A stretch of 64,000 nucleotides of DNA from an uncultured Mucilaginibacter sp. (GTDB lineage Bacteria > Bacteroidota > Bacteroidia > Sphingobacteriales > Sphingobacteriaceae), in NCBI RefSeq assembly GCF_913773635.1, contig NZ_CAJYGQ010000003.1, positions 62,001 to 126,000 of the forward strand. Direction: 5' to 3'. How positions within the stretch are numbered: position 1 is the first letter of the stretch; each line of letters begins with the position of its first letter. Both the position numbers and the translations under genes were made by a program. Under the pieces are notes generated by a model that was not told the origin of the DNA, did no database searches, and saw only the letters and a list, made by a program, of their open reading frames with translations. Shown in pieces: positions 26,290 to 34,074 of the stretch.

Positions 26290-26439
26290 TTATAAAAACA
26301 GTATTTTAATAAATAAAAAAAAGGTACTTACAAAAGCTACGACTATTGCCACAATACGTGTAACAGCATTTATTTTTTGCTGAACCTCCGGATCAACCTT
26401 GCCGTTACGGAGTGCTTTTTCTGATGGATTTATTCTCAT
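26290..26439 (-). CDS. Small single-pass membrane protein (49 residues) in the exopolysaccharide operon
   Basis: A 49-residue open reading frame. Its ATG (26437-26439) overlaps the stop of the upstream glycosyltransferase as ATGA, the same coupling as other genes of this operon, which supports it being real. The N-terminal half is polar (MRINPSEKALRNGKV, then DPEVQQKIN); residues about 24-49 form one hydrophobic helix running to the C-terminus. No family is recognised. A small subunit of the polymerase or glycosyltransferase complex is possible; position between those genes is the only evidence. Confidence 0.6.
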   Translation of the reverse strand: MRINPSEKALRNGKVDPEVQQKINAVTRIVAIVVAFVSTFFLFIKILFL

Positions 26440-27617
26440 GATTTTCCATTTTTAACAGGTTCGGCACCTGTGCCACGTGTAGCTACCGAATGCTGATTTG
26501 CACGGCGTGCTTTAAGTAATGAAAGTATTTGAAAATAAATAAATTTAGGAATGTTAACCAACGACTGGTATATGCGCTTATCAGTGTCAGACTTTGCCAG
26601 CGATATATAGAAGCCAAGTACAAAAAACATGAATGCAAGCAACCATAACGCTACAGCAATCCAGCTTATAAAAAAGTTGGCCAGCATACAAAATGCCGAC
26701 AGAATGAGAAAGATAAACAACGGCGGACGTAACAGTATCAACCCAAATAAAAACTGATTGAAACTAAAGTTGCTTACCGATTTTCCAAGCAAAGTAAAGC
26801 CGTATTTAAAGTATTTAAACCAGGTATTAATCCACCGGGCGCGTTGCTTGACTAATTGATCAGAGTGGGTGGTTTTCTCGTCCCAAACAATTGCTTTATC
26901 AGTAAATGCAATGCGTTTGTTGGCGCCAATTATTGCCGCCTGTAATACTTTGTCAAACCCGGCACCGCTTACATCACGGTGCTCAAGCGACTGGCGGTAA
27001 AGCTGCGTGGTAAATGCCATACCCGAGCCCGCCAGTGTAGCCGATGAACCTACCTGAAATAAAATTTTACCATCGTAAAAATGGTAATAAATGTCACGCG
27101 CAGCATCCAGGCAGGCATAAGTGCTATCCAGATTTTTTGCTTCGCGGATACCTTGCACTGCCTCAAAGCCCTGGTTAAAAAGCTTGTTAAGTTCGTTCAG
27201 GTATTCGGGTTCAACAAGGTTATCGCTATCAATAATGGTAAGGCGCTCGTGTACCCGCTTAAAGCGGTTTATTGCGTAAAAGTGTGAGCGTACGTTGCCT
27301 GCCAAAGTTTCCTCGGGGCGTAAAATAACCACGCGCTCGTCTGTAAAATGTAAGCTACTGATGTCGCACTTATCGGCAACTACATAAATTATGTAGTTAC
27401 TATAGTTAAGCTTTAAAATAGAAGCAACTACGTCAGGTATAGCGGTAACCCACTCATAAGCTGTAACAATGATGGCATAATCTGCCTCCGCCGGTGCCGA
27501 CGCTAATATTTGAGGTTTCTTTTTTAGCTTGTATAGCAAATACAGCAGTATAGGTAATATAAGGTTATACCCTATAAGTATCTGAAATGCTAGCCATATC
27601 ACCTTAATTACTACCAT
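26436..27617 (-). CDS. Membrane-integrated family 2 glycosyltransferase, processive type
   Basis: A 393-residue enzyme: one N-terminal helix (about 4-27), a GT-A core with AIIVTAYEW, YVVADKCD, IIDSDNLV (DxD) and QRARW at about 265 (the QxxRW acceptor motif), then helices at about 288-350. The QxxRW motif and the flanking helices suggest a hyaluronan/cellulose-synthase-like, membrane-embedded enzyme. The C-terminal 35 residues are basic and polar. It lies 11 bases after the Wzc-like gene and is coupled to the 49-residue gene by ATGA. Confidence 0.85.
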   Translation of the reverse strand: MVVIKVIWLAFQILIGYNLILPILLYLLYKLKKKPQILASAPAEADYAIIVTAYEWVTAIPDVVASILKLNYSNYIIYVVADKCDISSLHFTDERVVILRPEETLAGNVRSHFYAINRFKRVHERLTIIDSDNLVEPEYLNELNKLFNQGFEAVQGIREAKNLDSTYACLDAARDIYYHFYDGKILFQVGSSATLAGSGMAFTTQLYRQSLEHRDVSGAGFDKVLQAAIIGANKRIAFTDKAIVWDEKTTHSDQLVKQRARWINTWFKYFKYGFTLLGKSVSNFSFNQFLFGLILLRPPLFIFLILSAFCMLANFFISWIAVALWLLAFMFFVLGFYISLAKSDTDKRIYQSLVNIPKFIYFQILSLLKARRANQHSVATRGTGAEPVKNGKS

Positions 27618-27628
27618 TGAATTTGCCG

Positions 27629-29797
27629 TTATGCCCGTTCTTCAGCTGTAAGCTGACTTTTATCCACCTCATTCAATACCCAACCTATAAACTGGTTGTT
27701 TAAGCTTTTTAAGTAGCTGATGTGTAATCTGCGGTGTTCTTTTAAAGATTGTCCCGCCTTTATAACGGTAAGCACTTTATCTGACGCCACTACCCATTCT
27801 TTTGCTTTATTCAATGAATTAAGCGCCGGCGATTCAATGATAATAATATCAAATACCGACTTTAAATGGTTAAGCTTATGCCTGATGTCTCCTTCAGTGT
27901 CTACCTGCAGCAGTGACATATCGCCGCCATAGTTACCCATGGTTGTTATTTTTCCTGTGGGCGCAAAGTTGTAATCATTAATGTTGCGTGACAGGAAATC
28001 CTCAAGGTAGTAAGTTGAATTAACCGCTTTTGTAATATCAGGACGGGTGAAGTCACCATCAATGAGCAACACTTTTTTATTGACCTGCGCGTATGCATAG
28101 GCAAGGTTAAGCGCTACAAAGGTTTTGCCTTCATCCTGAGCCATACTGTTAACAAGCAATATCTTACTGCCGTTCATTTCATTATCAACCTCAAAGCGTA
28201 AAGCCTGTATGAGATTGCGAAACTTGCGATGCTCATCAGTTATGTTGTTACCGTTCCAAATTTGACCTAAATCAAATGATGCCCCACTTAATTTAAACAG
28301 ATACCCCAAAACGGAAATTTTGGTGGCGTTGGCCAGCTCACGCGGGTTTTTAATAGTATTATCAATATAGAAAAGTACAAACAGTACCAGCAAGCAAAAT
28401 ATAAAGCTTACCACACCGCTTATAATAACCAGCAGCATTTTTTTAGAAGGTTGCGCTGCACCTGGCATTGCTGTTTCAATTTGGCGCAGTAATACCGAAA
28501 AGCTCGACTCCAGTTGCTTTTGATTGTACTTGCCCAAAATATCCATGTATTCGTCCTGGGCAATTTGTATGGCATTTTCATTGGCCTGTACAATGGCCTC
28601 ATGTGGTACCAGTTCGGTAAGTCTTACGTTTAAACGGGCAAGTTCATTTTCAATTGACTTGTTGCTGCTTTTTGCCAAATCATACTGAATTTGCATGGTT
28701 AGCTTTTGTTCAATAAGGTTTTGCTTACTAACCATAGGGTTAGCAATATACTTATCGCTCGACCGGCTGATCTGGCTGCTTAATACATTAGTTAACGAGT
28801 CTACCTGTTGCTTGTATTCCGGCTTGAAACCGCTTTGTATATAATCATTATTTGCACTCTCCAACTGCGAACGCGTTGCTATAAGCCGTTGGTTAAGGCG
28901 TATCATAGAGCTTTCTACATAACGGCGGTCGGCAGGGTCAAACTGCTGGTCAATGTCGTTCATGGCCGCTTTGTAAGCAATGGCGTCTTTGGAAGCTTGT
29001 TGCCTGCGTGTTTCAAAGTCAGATAACTGGGCGTACAAAGCTTTAGCCTGTTCGCTAAGGCTCAATACACGGTTCCTGATTTTATAATCTTTCAGGCGTT
29101 CAAGACGACTATTTAATGTGTCTTCTTTTGCCTTTAACAAATCGGCATAAAAGTTTACGGCTTTTAACTGGTTTTGCTTAACCTGCAGGCTATAATAATT
29201 GATAAACTCACGGCACAGGTCGTTAACCACCTTGGCAGAAAGATTTGGGTCTTCTGATTCAAATTGAACGACAATAAAATCGCTGTTACCGTCGCGGTAA
29301 ATGGTTAGCTTTTGCAGTAACGACTGATCATCATACTTCATTGAGCTAAGCAAGTCGTGCAGGCCACGCTGATCGGGGTTAAATAATGACAGCGTTCGGC
29401 GGCTTTTATAAAAGCTGCTGAACATTTCAACCGCATGCTTGCGTGCGCTGGCGTTCATGCCCTGCAATTCCTTGCTCGGCTTTCTAAAAGGCTTAGTAGT
29501 GGTAAGGTCATGTATCATGAGCAGGTATGATACCTGATCTAACGTCTTTTTTGACCTCATTATGGCCGTGAGATTGCCAAACTCCTGGCTTACCTGGGCA
29601 TCCTGCAAAAATTCAGAACTTGCGCTAAGCGTTTTTTGTGTTTGGTCAACAATACCGGTGGCAATTTGGGTACCTGACAGATAGCTGTCGGGCTGGTTGC
29701 GTACCAGGAAAAAGGTGATGATTACAGTTACTAACGGAACTAAGATCAGCGTGTATTTGTGCCGTAATAAGACCTTTAAAAAGCTGCCTAAATCCAT
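27629..29797 (-). CDS. Wzc-like polysaccharide co-polymerase/tyrosine kinase-type ATPase
   Basis: A 722-residue inner-membrane protein. The Wzz domain has helices at about 14-31 and about 446-469 with a long periplasmic coiled coil between. The cytoplasmic ATPase has Walker A (MAQDEGKT, Lys558) and Walker A' (LLIDGDFTRP). The Walker B position reads DIIIIESPAL rather than the usual DTPP, and the C-terminus (SQLTAEERA) has no tyrosine cluster. It should set chain length and couple polymerisation to export. Because the tail lacks tyrosines and the Walker B is altered, autophosphorylation of the classical kind is doubtful. Its start overlaps the tolC-like gene by one base. Confidence 0.88.
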   Translation of the reverse strand: MDLGSFLKVLLRHKYTLILVPLVTVIITFFLVRNQPDSYLSGTQIATGIVDQTQKTLSASSEFLQDAQVSQEFGNLTAIMRSKKTLDQVSYLLMIHDLTTTKPFRKPSKELQGMNASARKHAVEMFSSFYKSRRTLSLFNPDQRGLHDLLSSMKYDDQSLLQKLTIYRDGNSDFIVVQFESEDPNLSAKVVNDLCREFINYYSLQVKQNQLKAVNFYADLLKAKEDTLNSRLERLKDYKIRNRVLSLSEQAKALYAQLSDFETRRQQASKDAIAYKAAMNDIDQQFDPADRRYVESSMIRLNQRLIATRSQLESANNDYIQSGFKPEYKQQVDSLTNVLSSQISRSSDKYIANPMVSKQNLIEQKLTMQIQYDLAKSSNKSIENELARLNVRLTELVPHEAIVQANENAIQIAQDEYMDILGKYNQKQLESSFSVLLRQIETAMPGAAQPSKKMLLVIISGVVSFIFCLLVLFVLFYIDNTIKNPRELANATKISVLGYLFKLSGASFDLGQIWNGNNITDEHRKFRNLIQALRFEVDNEMNGSKILLVNSMAQDEGKTFVALNLAYAYAQVNKKVLLIDGDFTRPDITKAVNSTYYLEDFLSRNINDYNFAPTGKITTMGNYGGDMSLLQVDTEGDIRHKLNHLKSVFDIIIIESPALNSLNKAKEWVVASDKVLTVIKAGQSLKEHRRLHISYLKSLNNQFIGWVLNEVDKSQLTAEERA

Positions 29798-30528
29798 TAT
29801 CTGATATTTTCTAATTTTTCGCCCACAAGCTCTTCTAAGTCAGCTTTAGCTGTAAAAAGATCTGTTTCGGCGGTAATTTTTGCTTGTGTTTGTTGCGTTA
29901 CGCTTATTCGGGCCTGGTTGTAACTCTCTACAGTAACTTCGCCTTTTTCAAAGCGGTATTTCACATCTTTCATTACACTTTCGGCATCGGTTGAGGCCTG
30001 TGTTTGTAATTTAAGTGATGCTAAGCGTTGCAGGTAAGTATAATATCTCTTTTTTACCAGAGTGGTAAGCGTTAGCATATACTCCTGCACATCATTATTG
30101 GCAATATTTAGCTCTCGTTTTGACTGCTTAACTGCGAAAGGCTTTTGCAAATATGAACCCAGGTTAAAAAACAAGCCAAACTGCGTGCCGCTGAATATGC
30201 TTGTACGGTTGTTATTCCCTATGGCCGAACCATCGGTGTTACCGGGTTGCAGTGCGTTTAAGTTTAAGGTGGTGTTGGGTTGATACACGTACGAAAACGT
30301 TAAAGCGTCAAGATAGGAGAGCCTTTGCCTGCTAACGTTATTTTTAGCAATGTTAAGCCGTTCATCCAATGATTTTACCCGCGGATAGTTAGCCTTTGCA
30401 GTAGCTATTAACTTTTCAAGATACGGCTCTGAAATTTCAGGTATAATAGAACTTTGGGCTATGGCGCTATTGGGAGCCGCAACAACAGTAAGCAGTAAAA
30501 CAATAACAAGAGTATATATTTTGCTCAT
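29797..30528 (-). CDS. Half-size TolC-like outer membrane protein
   Basis: A 243-residue protein with a signal peptide (cleavage after about residue 25, SAIAQ). It has one TolC-type pair of long helices (ANYPRVKSLDERLNIAKNNVSRQRL and SYNQARISVTQQTQAKITAETDLFTAKADLEELVGEKL), where ordinary TolC proteins have two repeats in about 420-480 residues. It is the first gene of the operon containing the Wzc-like ATPase, so it probably takes part in polysaccharide secretion. No Wza-type SLBB export lipoprotein is in the window. A short family variant seems more likely than a truncation because start, signal and end are intact. Confidence 0.75.
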   Translation of the reverse strand: MSKIYTLVIVLLLTVVAAPNSAIAQSSIIPEISEPYLEKLIATAKANYPRVKSLDERLNIAKNNVSRQRLSYLDALTFSYVYQPNTTLNLNALQPGNTDGSAIGNNNRTSIFSGTQFGLFFNLGSYLQKPFAVKQSKRELNIANNDVQEYMLTLTTLVKKRYYTYLQRLASLKLQTQASTDAESVMKDVKYRFEKGEVTVESYNQARISVTQQTQAKITAETDLFTAKADLEELVGEKLENIR

Positions 30529-30599
30529 TCAGTATCTGTTTTGGTATATGCTACCCAATTCTTTCTAACGGGAAAAGTACTCAAAATACCTTTATACGT

Positions 30600-30607
30600 C
30601 AAAATTA
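30600..30607 (-). promoter_or_regulatory. Possible -7 box for the tolC-like/wzc-like operon
   Basis: On the minus strand it reads TAATTTTG, an exact TAnnTTTG match, about 70 bases before the tolC-like start. No -33 element was found at the expected spacing, so confidence is low. Confidence 0.3.
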
Positions 30608-30720
30608 TTAAAGTGGTTTAAATTTTAGTGGCATTCTTTAAAAAATCTGCAATCGGCAAAATTAAAGAAGCATTAATTGTAAGGGAGAATCTTACAGTAG
30701 TTAAAACGAGTGAAACGTAT

Positions 30721-31809
30721 TTAAACAAATTTGTTCATAACGTCAACCACCTGCATTACCTGCGCTGGTGTATGCCAGTATGAACATGGCAGACTTAATG
30801 TAGTGTCATGAATTTCCTTTGCAACAGGGAACGTTTGCCCCTTCAGTGCCTCCCGCATTGCCTTTTGCTCATGCGGCGCAATGGGATAGTGTATTTCAGT
30901 TCCTATACCATGTTCAAGTAGATAAGCTTTAAGCGCATCGCGCCGCTCATGCCTTACATTAAAAATGTGGTAAACGTCATGGTAGCCATCCTCCACAACG
31001 GGCAAAATGTAATCTCTCTTAAGGTTTTGCAGGTAAAGATTTGCCAGGTTGCGTTTGTGGTCGTTAATATCGTTTAGTGCCTGCAGCTTAACACTTAGAA
31101 ATGCTGCCTGCAATTCGTCAAGCCTTGAATTGGTGCCAATACGTTCGTTATAATATTTTTTGTCTGAACCGTAATTACGCAACTGCCTTATTATGCCGGC
31201 TAATTCATTATCATTTGTGGTTATTGCTCCGGCATCACCAAGTGCGCCCAGATTTTTGGTGGGGTAAAAGCTAAATGCTCCGAACTCGCCAAATGTGCCT
31301 GTTTTAGTGCCGTTGAACATTGCACCATGTGCTTGTGCACAATCTTCAATCAGCACAAGATTGTGTTTATTTTTAATTGCAAGTATAGCATCCATTGCAC
31401 AGCATTTGCCATACAGATGCACAACCATAATTGCCCGTGTCCGCGTTGTAATGGCCTCTTCAATTAATTGAGGGTTTATATTATAGGTGCGAATATCCGG
31501 CTCAACTAATACCGGTTTCAAGTTATTGTTGAGGATGGCTAAAATGGTAGCTATGTAAGTATTTGAAGGAACAATAACCTCGCTGCCAGGCTCAAAGTTA
31601 TAAGCCTTAAGTGCTAGCGTAAGTGCATCCAAACCATTGGCTAATCCAATACAGTAGGTTGATTGGTTCCATGCTGCATATTCTTGTTCAAACCTTTTAA
31701 CTGAGTTGCCCAGTATATACCAGCCACTTGCTAAAAACTCATCAAATTGTTCTTTAAAACGTGCTGTAAAGGGTTTGTTTGATTCCAGCAAGTTTTCGTA
31801 TGCTATCAT
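30721..31809 (-). CDS. DegT/DnrJ/EryC1/StrS family sugar aminotransferase (FdtB/QdtB-like)
   Basis: A 362-residue PLP enzyme that aminates a keto sugar nucleotide. The PLP lysine is Lys185 in [11 protein letters not shown], Asp156 in [10 protein letters not shown] contacts the cofactor ring nitrogen, and GLANGLDAL plus [10 protein letters not shown] are also conserved. It overlaps the cupin gene by four bases (ATGA). That cupin resembles FdtA/QdtA ketoisomerases, so the pair should make a dTDP-3-amino-3,6-dideoxyhexose (Fuc3N or Qui3N). The dTDP-glucose synthesis genes are not in the window. An N-acyltransferase step could be done by the hexapeptide enzyme at 14151. Confidence 0.87.
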   Translation of the reverse strand: MIAYENLLESNKPFTARFKEQFDEFLASGWYILGNSVKRFEQEYAAWNQSTYCIGLANGLDALTLALKAYNFEPGSEVIVPSNTYIATILAILNNNLKPVLVEPDIRTYNINPQLIEEAITTRTRAIMVVHLYGKCCAMDAILAIKNKHNLVLIEDCAQAHGAMFNGTKTGTFGEFGAFSFYPTKNLGALGDAGAITTNDNELAGIIRQLRNYGSDKKYYNERIGTNSRLDELQAAFLSVKLQALNDINDHKRNLANLYLQNLKRDYILPVVEDGYHDVYHIFNVRHERRDALKAYLLEHGIGTEIHYPIAPHEQKAMREALKGQTFPVAKEIHDTTLSLPCSYWHTPAQVMQVVDVMNKFV

Positions 31810-32189
31810 GAGGATTGTTGTTCGTGTGGGTAAGGATCAAAAATATAATCGGCGGCATCAAATGCGGTGCTGGCTAAAACCAGCAAAATTGCATCGGGGC
31901 TAAAATTAGTCATTACATGCCAGTCTTTAGTTTCTAAAATGAGGCATTTGCGCGGTGTATCTAACTCAATGTGCTCGGTATGCTCACCATCGTCATTGAT
32001 AATAGTGCAGCTTCCTTGTATGCATATGGCAGCCTGTACGGTTTGATGATGACGATGACCGCCCCGGGCCGAATTATCAACACCATAAATATAAAACAGG
32101 CGTTTAATTTGAAATGGAATAGCTTCGTCTAATACGGTAAGGTTACCACGTGCATCGGTAAAAGTTGGAATGTTTATAAGGTATGCCAT
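31806..32189 (-). CDS. WxcM-like cupin, dTDP-4-keto-6-deoxyglucose 3,4-ketoisomerase (FdtA/QdtA-like)
   Basis: A 127-residue single-domain cupin. The pattern [46 protein letters not shown] and [19 protein letters not shown] is typical of FdtA/WxcM enzymes, with active-site histidines in GHRHH. It moves the keto group from C4 to C3 of dTDP-4-keto-6-deoxyglucose, giving the substrate for the aminotransferase that follows. The start overlaps the GT14 stop by one base; the stop overlaps the aminotransferase start. Product stereochemistry (fucose or quinovose type) cannot be told by reading. Confidence 0.87.
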   Translation of the reverse strand: MAYLINIPTFTDARGNLTVLDEAIPFQIKRLFYIYGVDNSARGGHRHHQTVQAAICIQGSCTIINDDGEHTEHIELDTPRKCLILETKDWHVMTNFSPDAILLVLASTAFDAADYIFDPYPHEQQSS

Positions 32190-33055
32190 TAAATTGTTGT
32201 TGCCTCCGCCGCTGGTAAAATAAGCTTATCAAGTGCATCTAAAAGCTTACCGCTTTTTTCAACATTAAGTTTACGTGCAAAGAGATCATCTGTATTGCGT
32301 AAAGCATCAAAATCTTTTATAGTCAAAATCTTTGGGTGCGCACCCCCTGCCGACCAGTCAATGTATCGATAGTCATTATTCACCAGTTCATCTCTGTATG
32401 GCGAATTCATTAATACGGTTTGAAAAACAAATTCGTCGCTGCCCCAGGTTAGTAGAAAAAATCGTTCAAGCTGGGGATTGCTTTCTACATAATTCACCAC
32501 ATACATTGCCCGTTCGGGGTTCAACATCCAAAACATAGCTTTCCCATAAGGCTCAAGTTCAAACGGTAAGCTGCGTTTGGGGGTAAGTAAATTTACCAGC
32601 CATTCTACACGGTGGCGACCCTTAAAGGTGAAGTTTGTAAAATGATACTTGGTTATACGGGGCTGTGCTTCAACCCATTCGCGTTCAATGCTTTGAAATT
32701 CAATAAATTGCTTTCCTTTGTTTTTTTCAAAAAAGGCAAGCATGTATTCGGCCGGTTTAAGAGGGTAGTCCTGTCCGCTTAAAAAGTTAATGTACTCGTA
32801 GTTTATTTTTGAGGCGGCAATTTCTTTGATGCACTTGAAAGTTGCCTTAATAGTATTGTAGCCCGCCCAGCGTACATCTTCCCTGTCATTTATAAAGAAA
32901 ACATTAGGATATTTACGCAGGTACAAGTAGGGCTCAATTGGGAATTTTTTATCAACGTGAATATAAAAATCAAATTGCGGGTGACTTAATACCTTAATCA
33001 GTCTTTCGGTTAATTGGGGATTAGTATAGGTAAGAACTAAATGCGCAATTTTCAT
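32189..33055 (-). CDS. Beta-1,6-N-acetylglucosaminyltransferase-like protein (GT14 family), paralogue of 17095-17970
   Basis: A 288-residue GT14 protein with MKIAHLVLTYTNP, YIHVDKKF, NFLSGQDYPLK, WGSDEFVFQT and RYIDWSAGG, matching its paralogue at 17095-17970 in order and spacing. I chose the ATG at 33055; the longer frame begins with a TTG two codons earlier. It heads a three-gene coupled set with the cupin and aminotransferase, so it may transfer the 3-amino sugar, though GT14 enzymes usually transfer GlcNAc or xylose. The gap upstream (33056-33277) separates it from divergent araR. Confidence 0.83.
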   Translation of the reverse strand: MKIAHLVLTYTNPQLTERLIKVLSHPQFDFYIHVDKKFPIEPYLYLRKYPNVFFINDREDVRWAGYNTIKATFKCIKEIAASKINYEYINFLSGQDYPLKPAEYMLAFFEKNKGKQFIEFQSIEREWVEAQPRITKYHFTNFTFKGRHRVEWLVNLLTPKRSLPFELEPYGKAMFWMLNPERAMYVVNYVESNPQLERFFLLTWGSDEFVFQTVLMNSPYRDELVNNDYRYIDWSAGGAHPKILTIKDFDALRNTDDLFARKLNVEKSGKLLDALDKLILPAAEATTI

Positions 33056-33194
33056 ATTCAATCAATAGCCGCTTAATAACAGGAGCAATTAGGGCTGCAT
33101 CATCCCATTAACGGCAAAATCATGCCAAATTATCTATCCCTTATTAAGAATTCATTAGGATTAGGTTTAATCTTTAGAGCAATTTCCTCTAAAC

Positions 33195-33251
33195 AGGTTG
33201 TAACATACATTTGACAACCTTGTATTTAATTTTATTAACTAAAATGTTACA
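33195..33251. promoter_or_regulatory. Two inverted repeats upstream of araR, possible regulatory sites
   Basis: AGGTTGT (33195-33201) pairs with ACAACCT (33214-33220), and overlapping it TGTAACAT (33199-33206) pairs with ATGTTACA (33244-33251). They lie in the araR/GT14 divergent space. Neither matches the araB palindrome, so they may bind a different regulator or be chance. Confidence 0.35.
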
Positions 33252-33277
33252 TTCGCTGTCTTTGTATTAAACGTTGC

Positions 33278-33985
33278 ATGGTTAAAAGGAAAGCACCGCA
33301 CATTACAGTAGCAATTGATTGTATTGTTTTCGGTTTTGATGGTTCAGATATGAAGCTTTTGCTTATACAGCGCGGCTTTGACCCCGAGCGTAACAAGTGG
33401 AGCCTCATGGGCGGGTATGTTAATGATGATGAAAGCGTAGACGATGCCTCAAACCGCATACTGGAAAGCCTGACAGGTTTACGCGGGGTGTATTTGGAGC
33501 AATTGCATACGTTTGGTAACGTAAAGCGCGATACTAATGAACGCACCATAAGCGTTGCCTACTTTGCGCTCATTGATATTGCCAGATACAAGCAACAGCT
33601 AAGCGCTGATTACCATGCAGAATGGTTTCCGGTGAACAACATCCCCAAGCTTATTTTTGATCATAATGAAATGGTTGAAATGGCTAAAAAACGTCTGCAA
33701 TACAAAGCAGCCCTGCACCCCGTAGTATTTGAGTTACTGCCCGAAAAGTTTACTCTCCCGCAAATACAAAGTATGTATGACGCCATTTACGAGGTTAACT
33801 TCGACAAACGCAATTTTAGCCGTAAGTTATTATCAACTGATTTATTGATAAAACTGAACGAAAAAGATAAGCTGGGCTCAAAAAAAGGCGCATTTTATTA
33901 TACGCTTGATAAGGCTAAGTACAATGAGAATTTATACAAGATTTTCAGCCTCATTATTACCCCCGATCACCTGCAGTTTTTGTAA
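33278..33985 (+). CDS. araR: AraR, NrtR-family (Nudix-like) L-arabinose repressor
   Basis: A 235-residue regulator. Residues about 8-140 are a Nudix-like domain, about 150-235 a winged-helix DNA-binding domain (EKFTLPQIQSMYDAIYEVNFDKRNFSRKLL). The Nudix box starts correctly (Gly46, Glu52, Arg60) but its catalytic glutamates are replaced by Ile61, Ser64 and Leu65, so it should bind a ligand rather than hydrolyse one. In Bacteroidota this family includes AraR, which responds to arabinose. It lies immediately before araB, araD and araA, supporting the assignment. A copy of ATTAAACGT (33266-33274) sits just before its ATG and recurs in the araB palindrome, suggesting autoregulation. Confidence 0.87.
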   Translation: MVKRKAPHITVAIDCIVFGFDGSDMKLLLIQRGFDPERNKWSLMGGYVNDDESVDDASNRILESLTGLRGVYLEQLHTFGNVKRDTNERTISVAYFALIDIARYKQQLSADYHAEWFPVNNIPKLIFDHNEMVEMAKKRLQYKAALHPVVFELLPEKFTLPQIQSMYDAIYEVNFDKRNFSRKLLSTDLLIKLNEKDKLGSKKGAFYYTLDKAKYNENLYKIFSLIITPDHLQFL

Positions 33986-33990
33986 CAAAA

Positions 33991-33998
33991 TATTTTTG
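33991..33998 (+). promoter_or_regulatory. Possible -7 box of the araBDA promoter
   Basis: TATTTTTG fits TAnnTTTG exactly and lies 76 bases before the araB ATG, just after araR. No clear -33 element is at the expected spacing. Confidence 0.35.
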
Positions 33999-34037
33999 CA
34001 GAGGCACAAGATTACCCCTACATTTACATCCTAAAAT

Positions 34038-34062
34038 ATTAAACGTCAAAACTACGTTTAAT
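34038..34062. promoter_or_regulatory. 25-bp palindrome before araB, candidate AraR operator
   Basis: Perfect nine-base arms, ATTAAACGT (34038-34046) and ACGTTTAAT (34054-34062), separated by seven bases. The centre lies 25 bases before the araB start codon and downstream of the possible promoter, where a bound repressor would block transcription. The left arm is repeated exactly before araR at 33266-33274. Confidence 0.6.
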
Positions 34063-34074
34063 TAACAAATAACC

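Noticed and set aside
27629..29797. Naming the Wzc-like protein a functional tyrosine kinase
   Set aside because: The tail has no tyrosine cluster and the Walker B position is altered, so only a co-polymerase ATPase is supported.
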